Origin: Prostheceraeus crozeri
Taxonomy: Eukaryota; Platyhelminthes; Polycladida; Euryleptidae
Assembly (NCBI GenBank): GCA_907163375.1
Contig: CAJQUW010016163.1
Location: 372,001 to 436,000, forward strand
Reading direction: 5' to 3'
DNA: 64,000 nt
The notes beneath the pieces were generated by a model. The model was not told where the DNA came from, ran no database searches, and was given only the letters and a program-made list of their open reading frames with translations. The position numbers and the translations under genes are program-made. Below, one piece after another: positions 15,603 to 28,010 of this stretch; the first letter of the stretch is position 1, and each line of letters starts with the position of its first letter.

Positions 15603-15723
15603 CCGTTTATTTGAGAAAATAACATTGCCCCAGTACTGAAAATCGTGGGGCCAAAGGCAATGTAAAGAAGACATTTATTAAATAAAAAATAACTTAACAA
15701 AAAACGTTTAATGAAGAGTACGT

Positions 15724-16320
15724 TCATAAAGTAAAGTTGCTGTCATGAAGTCGTGACATTTGTATGATAAAACATTTACTGCGAAGAGCTGTTCTTGAGA
15801 TTGGTATACGAAACTTTCCGGAATATGGCATAACTGATGGGAGAAGATGATGAAGAATGTGTTCATTATTTCCCAATATACTTTCAAAAAATCTGAAACT
15901 AAGGATAGTTCTGCGATACTCAAGCGGAACGAAATTGAGACATTCGCAATCGTGTGTGTTACAAATCACAAAATGAACTCGGCGTTGAATCTGCTCTAAT
16001 TTAATGACTAATTTGCGTGGTAAGTCCGAAAACAGAGGTGCTCCATATTCAAGTAAGCTTCTTATGCAATTTTGGTATACTAAGGTTAGTTCGGAAGTCG
16101 GTAAATAGTCACGTAATTGCCGAATTACATACAGTCTCGATGAGGCTCTTTTACAAATATGGTTAAAATGCAGATTCCACTTTAGATTGCATTCAAATGT
16201 TATACCAAGTATTTTCATGCTATTCACCACAGGAATGTTAGGCAATGCAAATTGTTCTGGACTGAATGAACGAGATAGTGTAAACAGCATCTGCTGACAC
16301 TTTTCTTCTTTGATGTCCAT
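15724..16320 (-). pseudogene. LINE-A reverse transcriptase C-terminal (thumb and after)
   Basis: About 198 codons following the catalytic part. ILGITFECNLKWNLHFNHI, LYVIRQLRDYLP, LTLVYQNCIRSLLEYGAPLF and a Cys/His knuckle-like NTHDCECLNF are the usual C-terminal marks of CR1/Jockey-type polymerases. It is one base out of frame with the upstream part at about 16,360, in a run of A that appears to have gained one base. It ends at 15,724, about 120 bases before the tail. Confidence 0.8.
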
Positions 16321-17467
16321 ATAACTTTTCTGGGTCCAGTCTATTATACTTTCGTATGTTTTTAACCAAATTAGAAGATGAGTCTCCTCTACGTATGGTG
16401 CAGCTAATAAAAATGTCGTCAGCGTATTTGAAAATCATGGAGTCTTGCACACCACTTGTATTTGAGATTGTCAAGTCGGAAATGAAGTAGCCAAATAACA
16501 ATGGGCCTAAGGATGATCCTTGAGGGATCCCACTCGGCATCATCAAAACAACGCTGCGTTTGTCCTTCCATTTGACTTTAAAGCTCCTTTGCTGTAAATA
16601 ATTCCGCACAAATGTTATTGTAAACCCGCTAAAATCATCTTGAATCATTCTGTTAATGAGAATATCATGAGGTACCCTATCGAAACCCTTAAGAAGATCG
16701 ATTGAAAGAGCATGGCACGCAATAATATCTGCATTATCTAAACTTCTCTTCAGATAATCTTCAAGGTCAATTAGGGCACAGATAGTTGAACTATTAGGTC
16801 GATAGGCGTACTGTTGGTTGTCAAATTTTAACAAGAATTCAGCTTTAATCCGCTTTAACAAACACTTCTCAAAGATTCTCTCTGGCATTGAAAGCAAAGA
16901 TATAGGTCTCAAGGCAGTTAAGTTTGGTGGAGACGTTTTTGGTAATGGCACAATATTCGCCATTTTCCATTTAACTGGTAAATCAGCAACTTGAACACAA
17001 ACATTAAAAATTGCAGTCAATGGTTTCACAATGTCATCAGCGAACAACGACCAGACTTTTGAGGGGATTTCATCAGATCCAAACGATTTTGAAGGACTAA
17101 TTTTCCGTAGCATATCGTGTATCTCAGCTTCTTTAAATTGAAAAGGCGTCATGAATGGAAAACATTGCATTGGGATATTTGTCTTTTGGTTGAAACTAGA
17201 ATCAATATTTGTTTTAATGTTCTCAAGTATGGACTCGACGCTATTATCGGGATCACAATTAGGCAACCAGTTTCCCATTGCATTTCTCTCACCCTTCAAC
17301 TTCTTGTAAACGTCCCATACCGAGTTTCCAGTTTTTAGCATTCGATCTCCCCAACTTTTCTTTGCGTTGAAAATTGCTGTTCTCACTTTTTCCTTGTAGT
17401 GTCGGTATAATTGCCAATCTTTACTTTTAAATGCTTGGTACCGTTTATTAATGAGGACTTTAATCAC
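16238..17467 (-). pseudogene. LINE-A reverse transcriptase
   Basis: About 409 codons covering the RT core: LTALRPISLLSMPERIFEK (motif 1-2 region), YAYRPNSST, SIDLLKGFDRVPHDIL (motif A with an aspartate pair position), PSGIPQGSSLGPLLF (motif B) and FKYADDIFI (motif C, the YADD active site). Target-primed reverse transcription of the LINE RNA is its family role. The last ~30 codons of this frame are out of phase with the true continuation. The catalytic site itself is intact. Confidence 0.85.
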
Positions 17468-18219
17468 ATTCGTAATCCAAGGAGGATCTTTGACTGTTTT
17501 TTCACATAGTCGACAGGCAGCATATTAAGACAGGTATCAAGATGATAATAGAAAAGCTCACACATACTGTTCAGGTCACAGTCCAAAAAAACAGAATTCC
17601 AATCAATAGAAGATAAGTATCGCGAAACAGATAACAAATTTGATTTGCGGAAATCATATACTTTCACATAAGTATCATCAGGAATCACGGCTGATTTCGA
17701 GCGGACAAATACAATGTTGTGATCACTAGAACAGAGTGGAGCATAAATCTCACAAGGTAGATAGAACTGAACATACTTCTCAGGGATAAGAATTAAATCC
17801 AGAATAGCATCTTTACGAGTAGATTTCAAAATAACATTTCTTATACAAAGGCTTGATTGAAACAAATCCACACTAAAACGATTGAAATCTCCAATAAAGA
17901 TGACATCATGATTAGGATAAGACAAAATATGACGATCAACCACGGCAATAATACTAATAGAAATTTGTTGCTGTTTGTCTTCGTTGAACGTACTTCCGTG
18001 AGGAAAATATAAATTAACAATGATCCCATGAAATTTATTACAGGATATACGAACAATCAGAATTTCAAAATCATCGATATCAGTAATAAATTCAAGTGTT
18101 TCTGATCTAAAAGAACTGCTGACAATACAACATATTCCACCACCTTTTTTCGAAGTATTACGATCAACACGGTGTGTGGTGTAATGAGAAAAAGAAACGA
18201 AATTATCACCAACGGAACT
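17464..18219 (-). pseudogene. LINE-A apurinic-type endonuclease, N-terminally truncated
   Basis: An open frame of about 251 codons without an ATG. KKGGGICCIV, ILIVRISCNKFHGIIVNLYF, the GDFN motif in DVIFIGDFNRFS and SSDHNIVFV are the central and last motifs of the exonuclease-endonuclease-phosphatase domain that nicks target DNA. The first part of the domain is missing, from 5' truncation. A one-base loss in a run of A near 17,504 separates it from the RT frame. Confidence 0.75.
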
Positions 18220-21200
18220 TTAGCGTAATGCTTCCCCACAAGATATTTGAACGGTGCATCAGACTTCTGCTGGAGTGATATAGTAGTTCTAGTCTGCTGC
18301 TCACCCTGTCGACTTCAAATGACACTCTTGGGGCTCGATCACACGACGAAAAGATTGCAACGCCAGCCGCTAGCCACAGTGTTGCTATATGTTTACATCG
18401 TATGGCCCTGATAATTGACCTTGAACTGAATCTTTGTGTAATTACAAAATCATGTCTTTGACCTATCATAACTTACGACCAATCGTGTGTTTTTCTAAGT
18501 ACATAATCTATTCTGGAATCTCACAATGGTCAGTAGTTTTACTAGACTAGAAAAAGATTGGGTAATATGAATGAAACCGATTCCTCTTCAGTATTTACAT
18601 TATGTTTAAAAGCAGGTTAGTTATTTACAAATAAAAACTGTCTACCCATCGCACCATCAATATTTCAAAGCGTGTAGTGCAAAACATCAATGCGCAAACC
18701 AGTCAAATACTTGGCAATGAGTCTGGCCTTTATCAGAGGAGTAACAAATCCAGGAGATCATGCTTGCGGTTTGCTTTCAATTGATGTCTGCGAATGGATG
18801 TGAATTCAGTCAGGATAAAATTTGCTCACAACAGTAGCGAGATCGGCTTCGGAATAAGAGTTTTGGGCACTTTTTAGTGGGATTGACTGGGGTTTCTCCG
18901 TTTCCAGTTATTAAGGATTGCATTTCTCTAATCCATTCAATCTTGATTTGCTTAATACAGTATTGTAATTAGAAAATCTTCAGATATCAGGAGTGTAAGA
19001 AACCATTTCGATGGGGTATCGTAAACAAAAACGAAGCATTCGATCTTCAGTAAAATATTAAGGTTCCCACACACGGTCCAGCACTTAATAAGGCCTACTC
19101 TCCCTAGAAAACATTGTTATCAATATACTACAGAATTGCTTCATCGATGCTTGAAGAGAGTGCCTACATTGATTCTAGGTCAAGCATGAAATTTCTTGGT
19201 TGAATCACTGTGTTGGTCATAGAAGAAGCTTGTCAAAGTTGAGGTAATGGGAACAGTGTCTGTCATAATTATCCGAGGCAGCTTGTGTTCGACCTCAGGC
19301 AACAATACCAGCGTTCAAGATATATTTGCCAAGTATATTTAATCGAACAGAGGGCGAACGATAAGGCATCAACCTTACTTGATAGTCAAAGGCCACCATT
19401 TGGTAATTTGAGAAATTCTAATTGTTACAATTATTTGGTGTCGAAAACCCATATCAAACAAAAATGGTAGGGTGTTGTTGGGCGACCCTCTGGATCCTAC
19501 GTGCCGGCGCCCATGTAACTAATGATTCTTTGGTGTGTGATTAAGTTTGAATTCTCTAACTCCAGAAAGCTAGTCGATTTCAATATTCAAAAAGTCACAG
19601 AATTAATGAGGAAAACCGTTGAATGGCTATCTATGAGTACGTCCTTTTCATTCTCATTCACCTCTGACAAGGTGAAGCGCTCATCGATCATCATTCAGTT
19701 GTACTTTATACTTATAAGATTCGCAGTTCTAGTATTCAGATTTTTGGCATCAATCAATGAGCATAGACTGTCAAAGCAAGCGTACTTTCTCATAAATCTT
19801 CTTTGCTTCCATCAATAGATTACTGACCTTTCAGTTGTACTGATCCTATGCTGTCGTTTATTCTCACTTTATTCTTACTTGATGAGATAATTGTGATGGA
19901 TCCAATACAGTCGCAACTCTAAGACAAGTCTTGCAATTCATACATAATTGATTACTGTGTGCTTGGTTGATCAGGCATTGATGTTCTGAATAAGCTGTTA
20001 AGAAGACATGCACAAGTTGCATAAGGTGCAGTATATAGGTGACCAATTCATCGGTTATGCAATTCGAATATCTGCCAGATGTGTTCCAGTTTCATTTAAC
20101 AATTGAAGTATGTGAACTTTAGAAGACCAACAGGTAGGCTTGTCAGCTCAATTGCCATTTAGAAAGAGTCGACAACCCTCGAGCTGTTTTGCGAGTGAAA
20201 CTGGGGATTCTAAGTTTTATGTGTTGATGTCCTTAACCTTAACCTCATTTCATCAAAGTGCATTTTATTGACTGAGAGGTTAATACATTTCTCTGCTTTT
20301 TATCCTTTATTGTAAAATCGCGTGCATAGAATAAAATTGATCTGTGAGAGGCGTGTAGACAATGAGGATTTGCAGAAAGGACTAATATAATAACTTATTA
20401 GAAAATGCACCGTGCAAACGTAATGCAGTTTTTTGCATATGGCCAAAAAAACGTGTGACTTAGTGTCGTAGCAGCCGTCTAAGGTCCCTGCATTTGACGA
20501 TGCTATGAAAACAATAATGAGCTTAACACTACTTGCGAAAACTTCATAGTTATTATCGCATTGTATTTGTAAAAAGCACTGTCTGAAGCTCAAAACATCT
20601 GATCAGGTCGGTTTTTCTTCTTCATTGTTGCGCAGTGTGCACACCCCTGATATCATGAAGCCACACTGTCTTTGAACACTACCTTTACCTTCATGACATA
20701 CTTCGTGTTGTGGCTGCAAAGGCCCCACAGTCCTCGGAGAACGTAGCACGATTCACTTGCCCTGTAGATGCCCAACCAGACCGAATTCCACGGTTCACAT
20801 TTATCCTCACATGCGTTGAGTTGTCAGATTTGATATTCCCTTCCATTGGTTGCTACGACATAGCTTGCATGGTGCCATCTTTCTACTCCGGAGAAGTTTC
20901 TGTTCTTGCTGTTCTCTTTGTTCACCACTGATGTTGCTGAGAGTGGTCTCCATCTCATTCATAATATCCCTTGCACGAAACACTCGAGTTTGTTGAGCCG
21001 CTACTTTAGCATGGAGGGTAACTGCTAATGCTCGAAGAAAGGCTCTTACTTCAGGAAATCTGTGTCGATCTAACATCGATCGGAAATTCAGTACATTACG
21101 CTAAGCTTCCATAAAGTTGCCCTTCGTATACTCAATTATGATTCTCATCCCTTCACTTTGTCTAGCTTCCAAACTTTGTAAATGCGTTCTGGATACATCA

Positions 21201-24200
21201 TATTATATATTTGTTGCCTATGTTTACTTTAGAATCAAGTGATTGTGAAGAGACAGTCGAATTAACGCTAAAATCCATGCTGACTTTGAAAGATATCATT
21301 TTGTCACATCGAGATGTCGTTTTGAAATTTCATTGTTTATGTGCAATTTTGCTACTCCGATTGTACTCGACCGGGGACGCCGGAAGGGTGCTGCAGGTAT
21401 GGCATCTGCAACATCTGCCTTAAATCCAGTTGTTGCAGCCGTTGCATATATACCCTCCTCGGAAATTACGGAAGATATCTCATGACGTTTTATTATGCTT
21501 CATCCTGTCGACTCATAAATATTACTGATCATGTCGCATTTCATCCGATATTTGGGTCATCAATCAATTGTCTCTAAACGTTTTTTTGTCTATTATGCTA
21601 CCATCTCATCATCCATGATCACCGGCTGATGAAGCAGCAGGTTCGCGATGCATGGAATATTGTTAATGCATAATTTTGGCAGATTGGTCTTTTATTTATC
21701 ACATTCCCTGTTAGATTTATCGTGTATAAACTACAAAGAATCCAAAAAACTACCTGCTAGCATTAATGACCTGTAATTAAGTAATTTCAGAGCAGTGCTG
21801 ACTCTAGGCTCCAAGCTGTGCGATGAATTAAAGTGCGTGATGTGTACGTTTCGTCGCAGTTTACCGCTCTGGCCCGCCGTGGACATAGCAAGTTTATGCC
21901 TGATTTACAAAGCTTGTCAATGGTCAGAAATCGACTTGAAGGTCATCCATTGCTTGTAGCTTCTCTCTCCCAAAAGACAGCCAAAGTGCAATGACAATAA
22001 GGACTTCTGTAGCATGTTTTTGTATTGAACAAATTTTAGAAGTTCCTTGTTCTTTTTCAAAGATAAAGTGTCATGATCACTTCGTGTGCATGGAGATTAA
22101 TCATCAGGTTAAGGAATTGAGTTATTTTGCATATCGCTCCATTGCTTAAGCAATATAGGCTAGAAATTCTTTTTGTTTCAAAACAAAGAAATATATAGAA
22201 GCATAATGTACGGTATGCATCATATTTTTTCAATTTGTATTGTTTCCTTTGATCTATCACAATTTAGACACAAAATAGCACTACGGTGCTTGCAACAATT
22301 AAGCAGAGTTGCATTATTTTAGAGCAATATTCGTAGTTAAAATTGCTGCCAAGACGCTTGATGGGCATTGATTTCATAGGCCAAGTGAAAAAGTAATAAA
22401 TAGAATTTCTGATGTATTTTCCAGTGGATAAATGCATGCCCAGTACAAGCCATTTCCAGATAAAAAGAACCATGTTGCTTAATTTGCTATTTGAATAGCA
22501 TGAGACTTTCCATTATTTAAATTTGTCTTGCAGTGAAAAAAGATGTCACGTCATTTATGCATAGAGTAATATATTTGCAGAATTTGACTTGCTGGAAATG
22601 TGTTGCATTTAGGCTGAAATTGACAACAAAGTGCTTTTTACTCATTCGATTTACATACTCATGTATCGAAATAATTGTTGTCCGATGAGTATGGAATAGT
22701 TATCAATTATCTAAAGTTAACAGGTGCAAACCTGTGTGCAAGCTATGCTATGCGCAAAAGCATACTATGCAGAGCCTTCATAGGCTTATAACGCAATATA
22801 TAACGATACATTTTATCAAACGAAGCACAAAGTTGATCAAATTTATTTTATTTTATTTTGAAGCCTGTCCAGAGAAGGATTGAAAAACCAATTCAATATT
22901 TTTTGCGCAATTGCAGGCATACTTAACTTCATATCTGTTCACATTCTTGTTCAACTGTTGCCAAGTACCTGGCAATCAAAGTCAGGTGGGATGGCATCAG
23001 AGAGTTGCAAAAATATATATTGATGACATTGAAATTAATGGCACGTACATGCACATTTTTAATGTTTTCCTGACTTATTTCGTTCAGAGTAAGAGAGAGA
23101 AACACAAGACTTAACATATTGAAAGGCATCTATAGTACTAAATCACATGATAATGCATTGTTTACTGTGCGATCAGATAGGACAGATCAAGTTTTGAGAT
23201 GTCATTTTTATGTAGGTTCCCTTTTTAACAAAGTGAACAGGACATTGATTCTCACAGCAATTGAATTTTCCGGACTCAAAAACATTTATTCTAGCTTGAC
23301 ATAAATGACGCATGGCCTGGCATCTAAAGTATAACTTTCAAACTTACGTGGTAAATTCAGGGAAAATGCGCGTCAATGCGTTGCATCGCAGACACCTTGT
23401 GCTTTTTAATGATATTGCCGAGAATATTAGGTGACTGAAGGTCCCGTTGCCTGTTTTGATATGATGCAGATTGCCACTTCATCAAGACTCCTATTTTATG
23501 ACTGAGAAAAGCATCATTTAAGCATGACATCAACTTAGTAGCCAGTCTATATATTTAATTAGCATTTTAGTCTTTGATTTGGACATCAACCAATATTCAT
23601 AGAAGGAACTCTCTGAATCATCATGCCTATCCAACCGTGATGCTGACTAGAAAGCATGCAAACTTAAGTCATGAAATCTAAATTTGAGAATTGTGTCTGC
23701 AACAGGCGTGAAACTGGCAATGTATTTTACCAATGAAATTGCAATACATTAGAAAATACAAGAAAATTATCTAGAAACGTGAATGAGCAATCTTGGATGA
23801 TCGGGATGACATTGGATAAAAGAATTTTGGCCACAATCTCAGTAAACTGCCCAGCAGGTGACATTCGAGGAAGCATCGGTAAATGTGACTGGCTGGTAGT
23901 AGATCGCTAAACTACTGACATTGTTAAAAGTTTGTGGGCAGATACTCTAAATAAGCATAGCCAAAAGTGTTTCACATCGGAGAATGTAGAACGCAATACA
24001 TTTACAAAACCGTATTCCACACTTTACGTATTACAGCCAATTTAATTTTATATTCTTATTCCATTCCTTTTGAGACTGTTATTTTCCTACAAATCGGCAC
24101 CCCATTGTAAATATACACCGCACTTGTTTTAAGGCAAACTAAAGATGCATGCCAAATTTAGCGAAGTAGACTAATCAATTTTCAAACAACTAATTCTCTG

Positions 24201-24869
24201 GTCGAAAACTAAATACGACTTCTAGAGGGTCATATACTGAATTAGAAAAGCAATCCAAGTTTAACTTTCGATTCATGAGATTACTGGTGACTATATAATT
24301 AGAATAAAGTCTCCTCGTAGCCACATTGCTCGAACTTTCAGTGGAGAAACTAAGCCCACCCTTTCATCTCCCGACTGATGTACTAAAGGGAGCAAATGGT
24401 CCTAAAATAATGAAAAAGTCCTACAAAATATGCACGCAGGTGGTTGGAAGCTGAAACCCCCGAAATTTAAAAATAGTAAATTAGAGCTGAAAACAATTAG
24501 AATAATTTTGAGCTTATTTTTTCATGTAGATTCTTCAATCGACCTAGAATCTAATTTTGATGTTACTATTAGGGGTCATAAAACAAAATTGGAATTAATT
24601 TCAGGCAAGCAATCAATTAACTGCAATGATGCGATTATACCAATTAATTAATTGCAGTTATTTGATGACAGCAATACATTATTTGCAGTCAATATGGTGT
24701 CATCAATCAATTAATTACAATTATTTATCATTACCGTCAGAACTGACAAATTCTTGATTTCAAATTTTTCACTCTGTCATTTCAATTCAGCGGATTATAG
24801 GCCACATGGCTCTGCATGCTTTAGAGCTGCACAATAGCCTTCAATTTGGATAGTGGCTTTTTTAGGAAA
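18220..24869. other. Unassigned AT-rich sequence
   Basis: No host gene recognised. A minus-strand frame at 20,807-21,076 has an unusual charged composition (SGEQREQQEQ) and could be a remnant of an unknown element, but nothing identifies it. From 24,571 to 24,740 there is AGGGGTCATAAAA followed by repeated CAATTAATTGCA-like words, which mirror a segment near 29,580-29,720 in opposite orientation. Confidence 0.4.
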
Positions 24870-25150
24870 CAGACTACGAAAGGCCGGAGCCTATACCCCG
24901 ATGGGCCTAGCTGTGAGGAAGTATGGGAGCCTTAACTACAGACAATTTATTAAAAATAAAAATAACAAAGTGAACTCACTCATACAACTATAACAAGCAC
25001 TATCTCTCAATCATATAAACGGATTAACTAAATCAACTACAAACATTGACAACAAACAAAGTAAAATGCGAAAGGATGAATACCAGATACAACTGCTAAC
25101 AAGACGAAGTTAAGATAACAAGCAAGATTTGAAGTATACATAGTAAAACT

Positions 25151-25786
25151 TTAAGCGTTAGTAAGTGACTGCTTGTTGATCGACTGTTTGAACTTTTGCA
25201 AGTCATACAATGCTGGAAAGCAAGTTGACGGAAGAGCATTCCAAAGCCATGCAGTGCGCATGAAGAAAGACGGTTTGACAATGGCAGTTCTACAAGTAGG
25301 CACGACAACAGAGTAGGGATGTGCTGATGTAGTCTGCCTGGAGACCCTGTTAGCAGTCAACGTGAGTGGAGGAGGAACACAAACCGAAAGCTCTGAGGAA
25401 CAGGCTCCAAAAAAGTAGCGGTAGAAATGACTTCAGCTGGCAACTGCTCGACGATGAGACAATGGTTGAAGATGAGAGGTTAGCTTGATACCATTAATAA
25501 GCCAAATAGCCCTCGCTTGAACTTTGTCGAGGATTTTCAAACTGATAGCAGGAGCACTACCCCAGATATGAGAGCAATACTCTATCACAAGTCTGACCTG
25601 AGCTTTGTACAGAAGTGACAGTTCTCTGGGAGAGAAGAATGAATTATCTGGCAGGAAAAAGATAACCAAGTTTTGAGAAGCTCTTTTGGTAATAGCGTTA
25701 ATGTGGTCATTCCACGCGAGATGCGATGAGATACAAAGACCAAGAATCGATACAGAGGAGCTATTTACTAAGGCATTACAGACCAT
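25151..25786 (-). pseudogene. LINE-B polymerase C-terminal remnant
   Basis: VSILGLCISSHLAWNDHI, then KAQVRLVIEYCSHIWGSAP and LDKVQARAIWLI are the standard post-catalytic marks of Jockey-like polymerases. After a short disturbed stretch near 25,400 a further piece contains SANRVSRQTTSAHPY-type sequence and AWLWNALPSTCF, the usual end of these proteins. At least one frameshift lies between the two. Confidence 0.75.
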
Positions 25787-26334
25787 AGTAACAGAAGGGA
25801 ACTCCTGAGATTCCTTAGTGGAATTGCGAGATGTTGCGTTTTAGATGAGTTGAAATCTACAAGGTTGTCAGAGCCCCTCACAACGAGATATTCAAAAACT
25901 TTAGAAATGATGGAAACTATCGATATGGGACGATAGCTATTAGCAGAAGTACGGTCACCACGCTTGTGAGTAGGAGCAACATGAGAAAGTTTCCAAACAG
26001 ATGGGAAAACGCCTGTTGTAACTGATAAAGAGAACAACTTCTGTAAGACGGGTGCTAATCCTGGAGCACATTTCCTTGGGAGAATCGCCGGAATGCCATC
26101 AGGGCCAACACATTTATTCGTATCCAAGTTCTGTAGGGGATGGCGGACCTGTCTAGTGGTGATATTCATTCTACGCATGAAGTCCGTATGATCAAGTGGT
26201 GATGGGTCAAAGCTTGGAGCGTTAATCTGTGAACTACTGGCAAAAAATTGAGCAAAGGCATTAGCTTTCTCTAGGGGTGTTGAACAGATTTCACCATTAG
26301 AGAGCTTTAGAGGGTGGGAGCAAAGAATCTCCAA
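25768..26334 (-). pseudogene. LINE-B reverse transcriptase, catalytic core deleted
   Basis: The N-terminal RT part is clear: CVGPDGIPAILPRKCA, WKLSHVAPTHKRGDR and YRPISIVSIISKVFEYLV. The frame then jumps straight to DNLVDFNSSKTQHL, which in whole relatives follows the YADD site. About 150-200 residues holding motifs A, B and C are missing, an internal deletion rather than scattered decay. The copy cannot encode an active polymerase. Confidence 0.75.
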
Positions 26335-26749
26335 AGTTGCGAGAAATGAAGTGTGCTAGAGACCAGAATCGACGATCATAGCTTGGGGACTCAGAGAGCT
26401 TCTCGGCTATTTTATTGATAAAAGAGTCTTTGACATTGGTAATGGTGGACGTGCATGCATTTCGAAGGCGAAGCACTTAGATCGAGTTTCTGGGGCTGGA
26501 TTTCTTTTCCAAATTTTGAAAGCCTTGTTTTTTGTCTGCTACAGAGTTCCACTACTTCTGTCTGCTACTTCCGAACCACTTTGGATCCTGCGACATAATG
26601 CTCTCCAAAAAATGCAGAATATGGGTTTCCATACTCATAAGAATGATTTCAGTAACTAAATTAGAGGGGCAGTCAGAGAAGCCAACATCCTTCCATGAAA
26701 AAGTAAAATAGAAGGTACGGAGATTATCCCAATCAGCCTCTTCATATTT

Positions 26750-27513
26750 TCACAGAAGACGCGTGTTGGAAACAGATTTCCGAGTCATCAAGATTTCATG
26801 CTCCAGAGTGACAAGAAAATGGTCAGACGAGCCGAGAGGCGCAGAGACAGTGACTCCGTACTGTTCGGGTCTGTGCGTGAGAAGCAGGTCGAGAGTCTGA
26901 GGACGATCCGTAGAACAGTCAGGAATACGAGTGGGATTACAAACCAGCCGAGAGAAAAAGTTGACGATGGTTAACTGTTCTGCTTCTTTACCTAATGAAT
27001 CGGTTTTGTATGAGTGACTCAACCAATGGACATTGTGGACATTGAAATCGCCGAGAATGGTGATTTTCGACCTGGGTGTTGTCGAACAAGGATGCTGTCG
27101 ATTTGCTGACTTATCTCATTGAAGTTTTGGATAAACTCTGTCATTAAGAGAACGGTAGAGAGAACAAACATGCTTGACATAACCCAAAATGATTGGAATC
27201 GTGGTTTGCAAATGGTAAAATTTGTCAATTCACAGGGAGAGAGCATAGTCTTGATGCAAGCACATATATTGCCCTTGTACTGGAAATTTGAAAACAACGT
27301 ATAGCCGGGAAAAGTCAGATGAGTGGAGTCCAACGGTTCTTTTATCTGAGTCTCAGAAAGAAATAAACAATCGGGTGACTTGGTCTGGAGATGTTGATGG
27401 ACGTCATTCAAGTTGGATTGGATTCCACGGATGTTGCAGAAGTTGATGGACTGACGACGGGTATTTAGCCTCCGGTTGCCAGACGGAGGGTGAAAAGGAG
27501 TGGAAGAAACCAT
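26750..27513 (-). pseudogene. LINE-B endonuclease remnant
   Basis: INFCNIRGIQSNLNDVHQHL and CLFLSETQIKEPLDS (motifs near the active-site Asn and Glu), then after a frame change an end part with SSDHFLVTLEHE (SDH motif) and LDLLLTHRPEQY. This is the apurinic-type endonuclease of a Jockey/CR1-like element. At least one shift splits it near 27,020, and the GDFN motif is poorly kept there. Confidence 0.7.
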
Positions 27514-28010
27514 GAAAAAAAAGAGAAATCCCCCGTTTCCCTAATTCCCACCGGTGTACTTTGCGCTGTCAACTTAATGACACTCCGGGAACATGCCACC
27601 ACTATTCGTGGTACTAAGGATGGGCATGGCTGCCAGCCGAGTGTGGTCAGCCACTCGACACCACCCATATCTGATAACTCAGTACTCACATCCTATCAGA
27701 CAGAGCTCCCTATCAGAAAAAAAATAGTAGCCAGAAATCAAGCAAAAAGAACGATACCTCCCTCTGACCAGAGAAGTCCACTAATTCCGCAACAAAATCC
27801 AAGGACGGTCCTAAATCCAGGTTCCCAATGGATAACCAGTCAAACTGCTTGGAGTGGCGAACCACTGAAGGCAGTGTAAGAATGGGTGGTGCTGCTGCCC
27901 TACTCGATGAATGCCCATCAACGGGACGGGGTAAATCTACCACCTTGCTCTCTTTGTCGCCTCTTACAACATGCTCGAGCTTGCAGTAGCGCTATTCTAG
28001 CCACAGGCTA

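Larger units (their letters stand above)
15583..18219 (-). mobile_element. 5'-truncated CR1/Jockey-superfamily LINE (LINE-A)
   Basis: A non-LTR retrotransposon read right to left: endonuclease, reverse transcriptase, C-terminal domain, short 3' UTR, then an (ATT)n tail at 15602-15585. The microsatellite-like tail rather than poly(A) is typical of CR1/L2-type LINEs. The 5' end breaks off inside the endonuclease near 18,219, so the copy is truncated. Within the coding part I see two one-base shifts, both in A-runs, and few or no stops, which suggests a young copy. The exact clade (CR1, L2 or Daphne) is not resolved. Confidence 0.85.
24870..28010 (-). mobile_element. Degenerate CR1/Jockey-superfamily LINE (LINE-B)
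   Basis: A second LINE, a different family from LINE-A, read right to left: 5' region near 28,000-27,520, endonuclease, RT, C-terminal domain and a 3' part with AATAAA near 24,950. Coding is broken by several frameshifts, and the RT lacks its catalytic middle. Edges are approximate: the left edge is set where the 3' UTR-like sequence fades near 24,870, the right edge where similarity to a LINE 5' leader ends. Confidence 0.75.

Noticed and set aside
20807-21076. 89-codon charged minus-strand frame
   Set aside because: Reads partly like protein, but there is no recognised motif or splice context; too weak to call.
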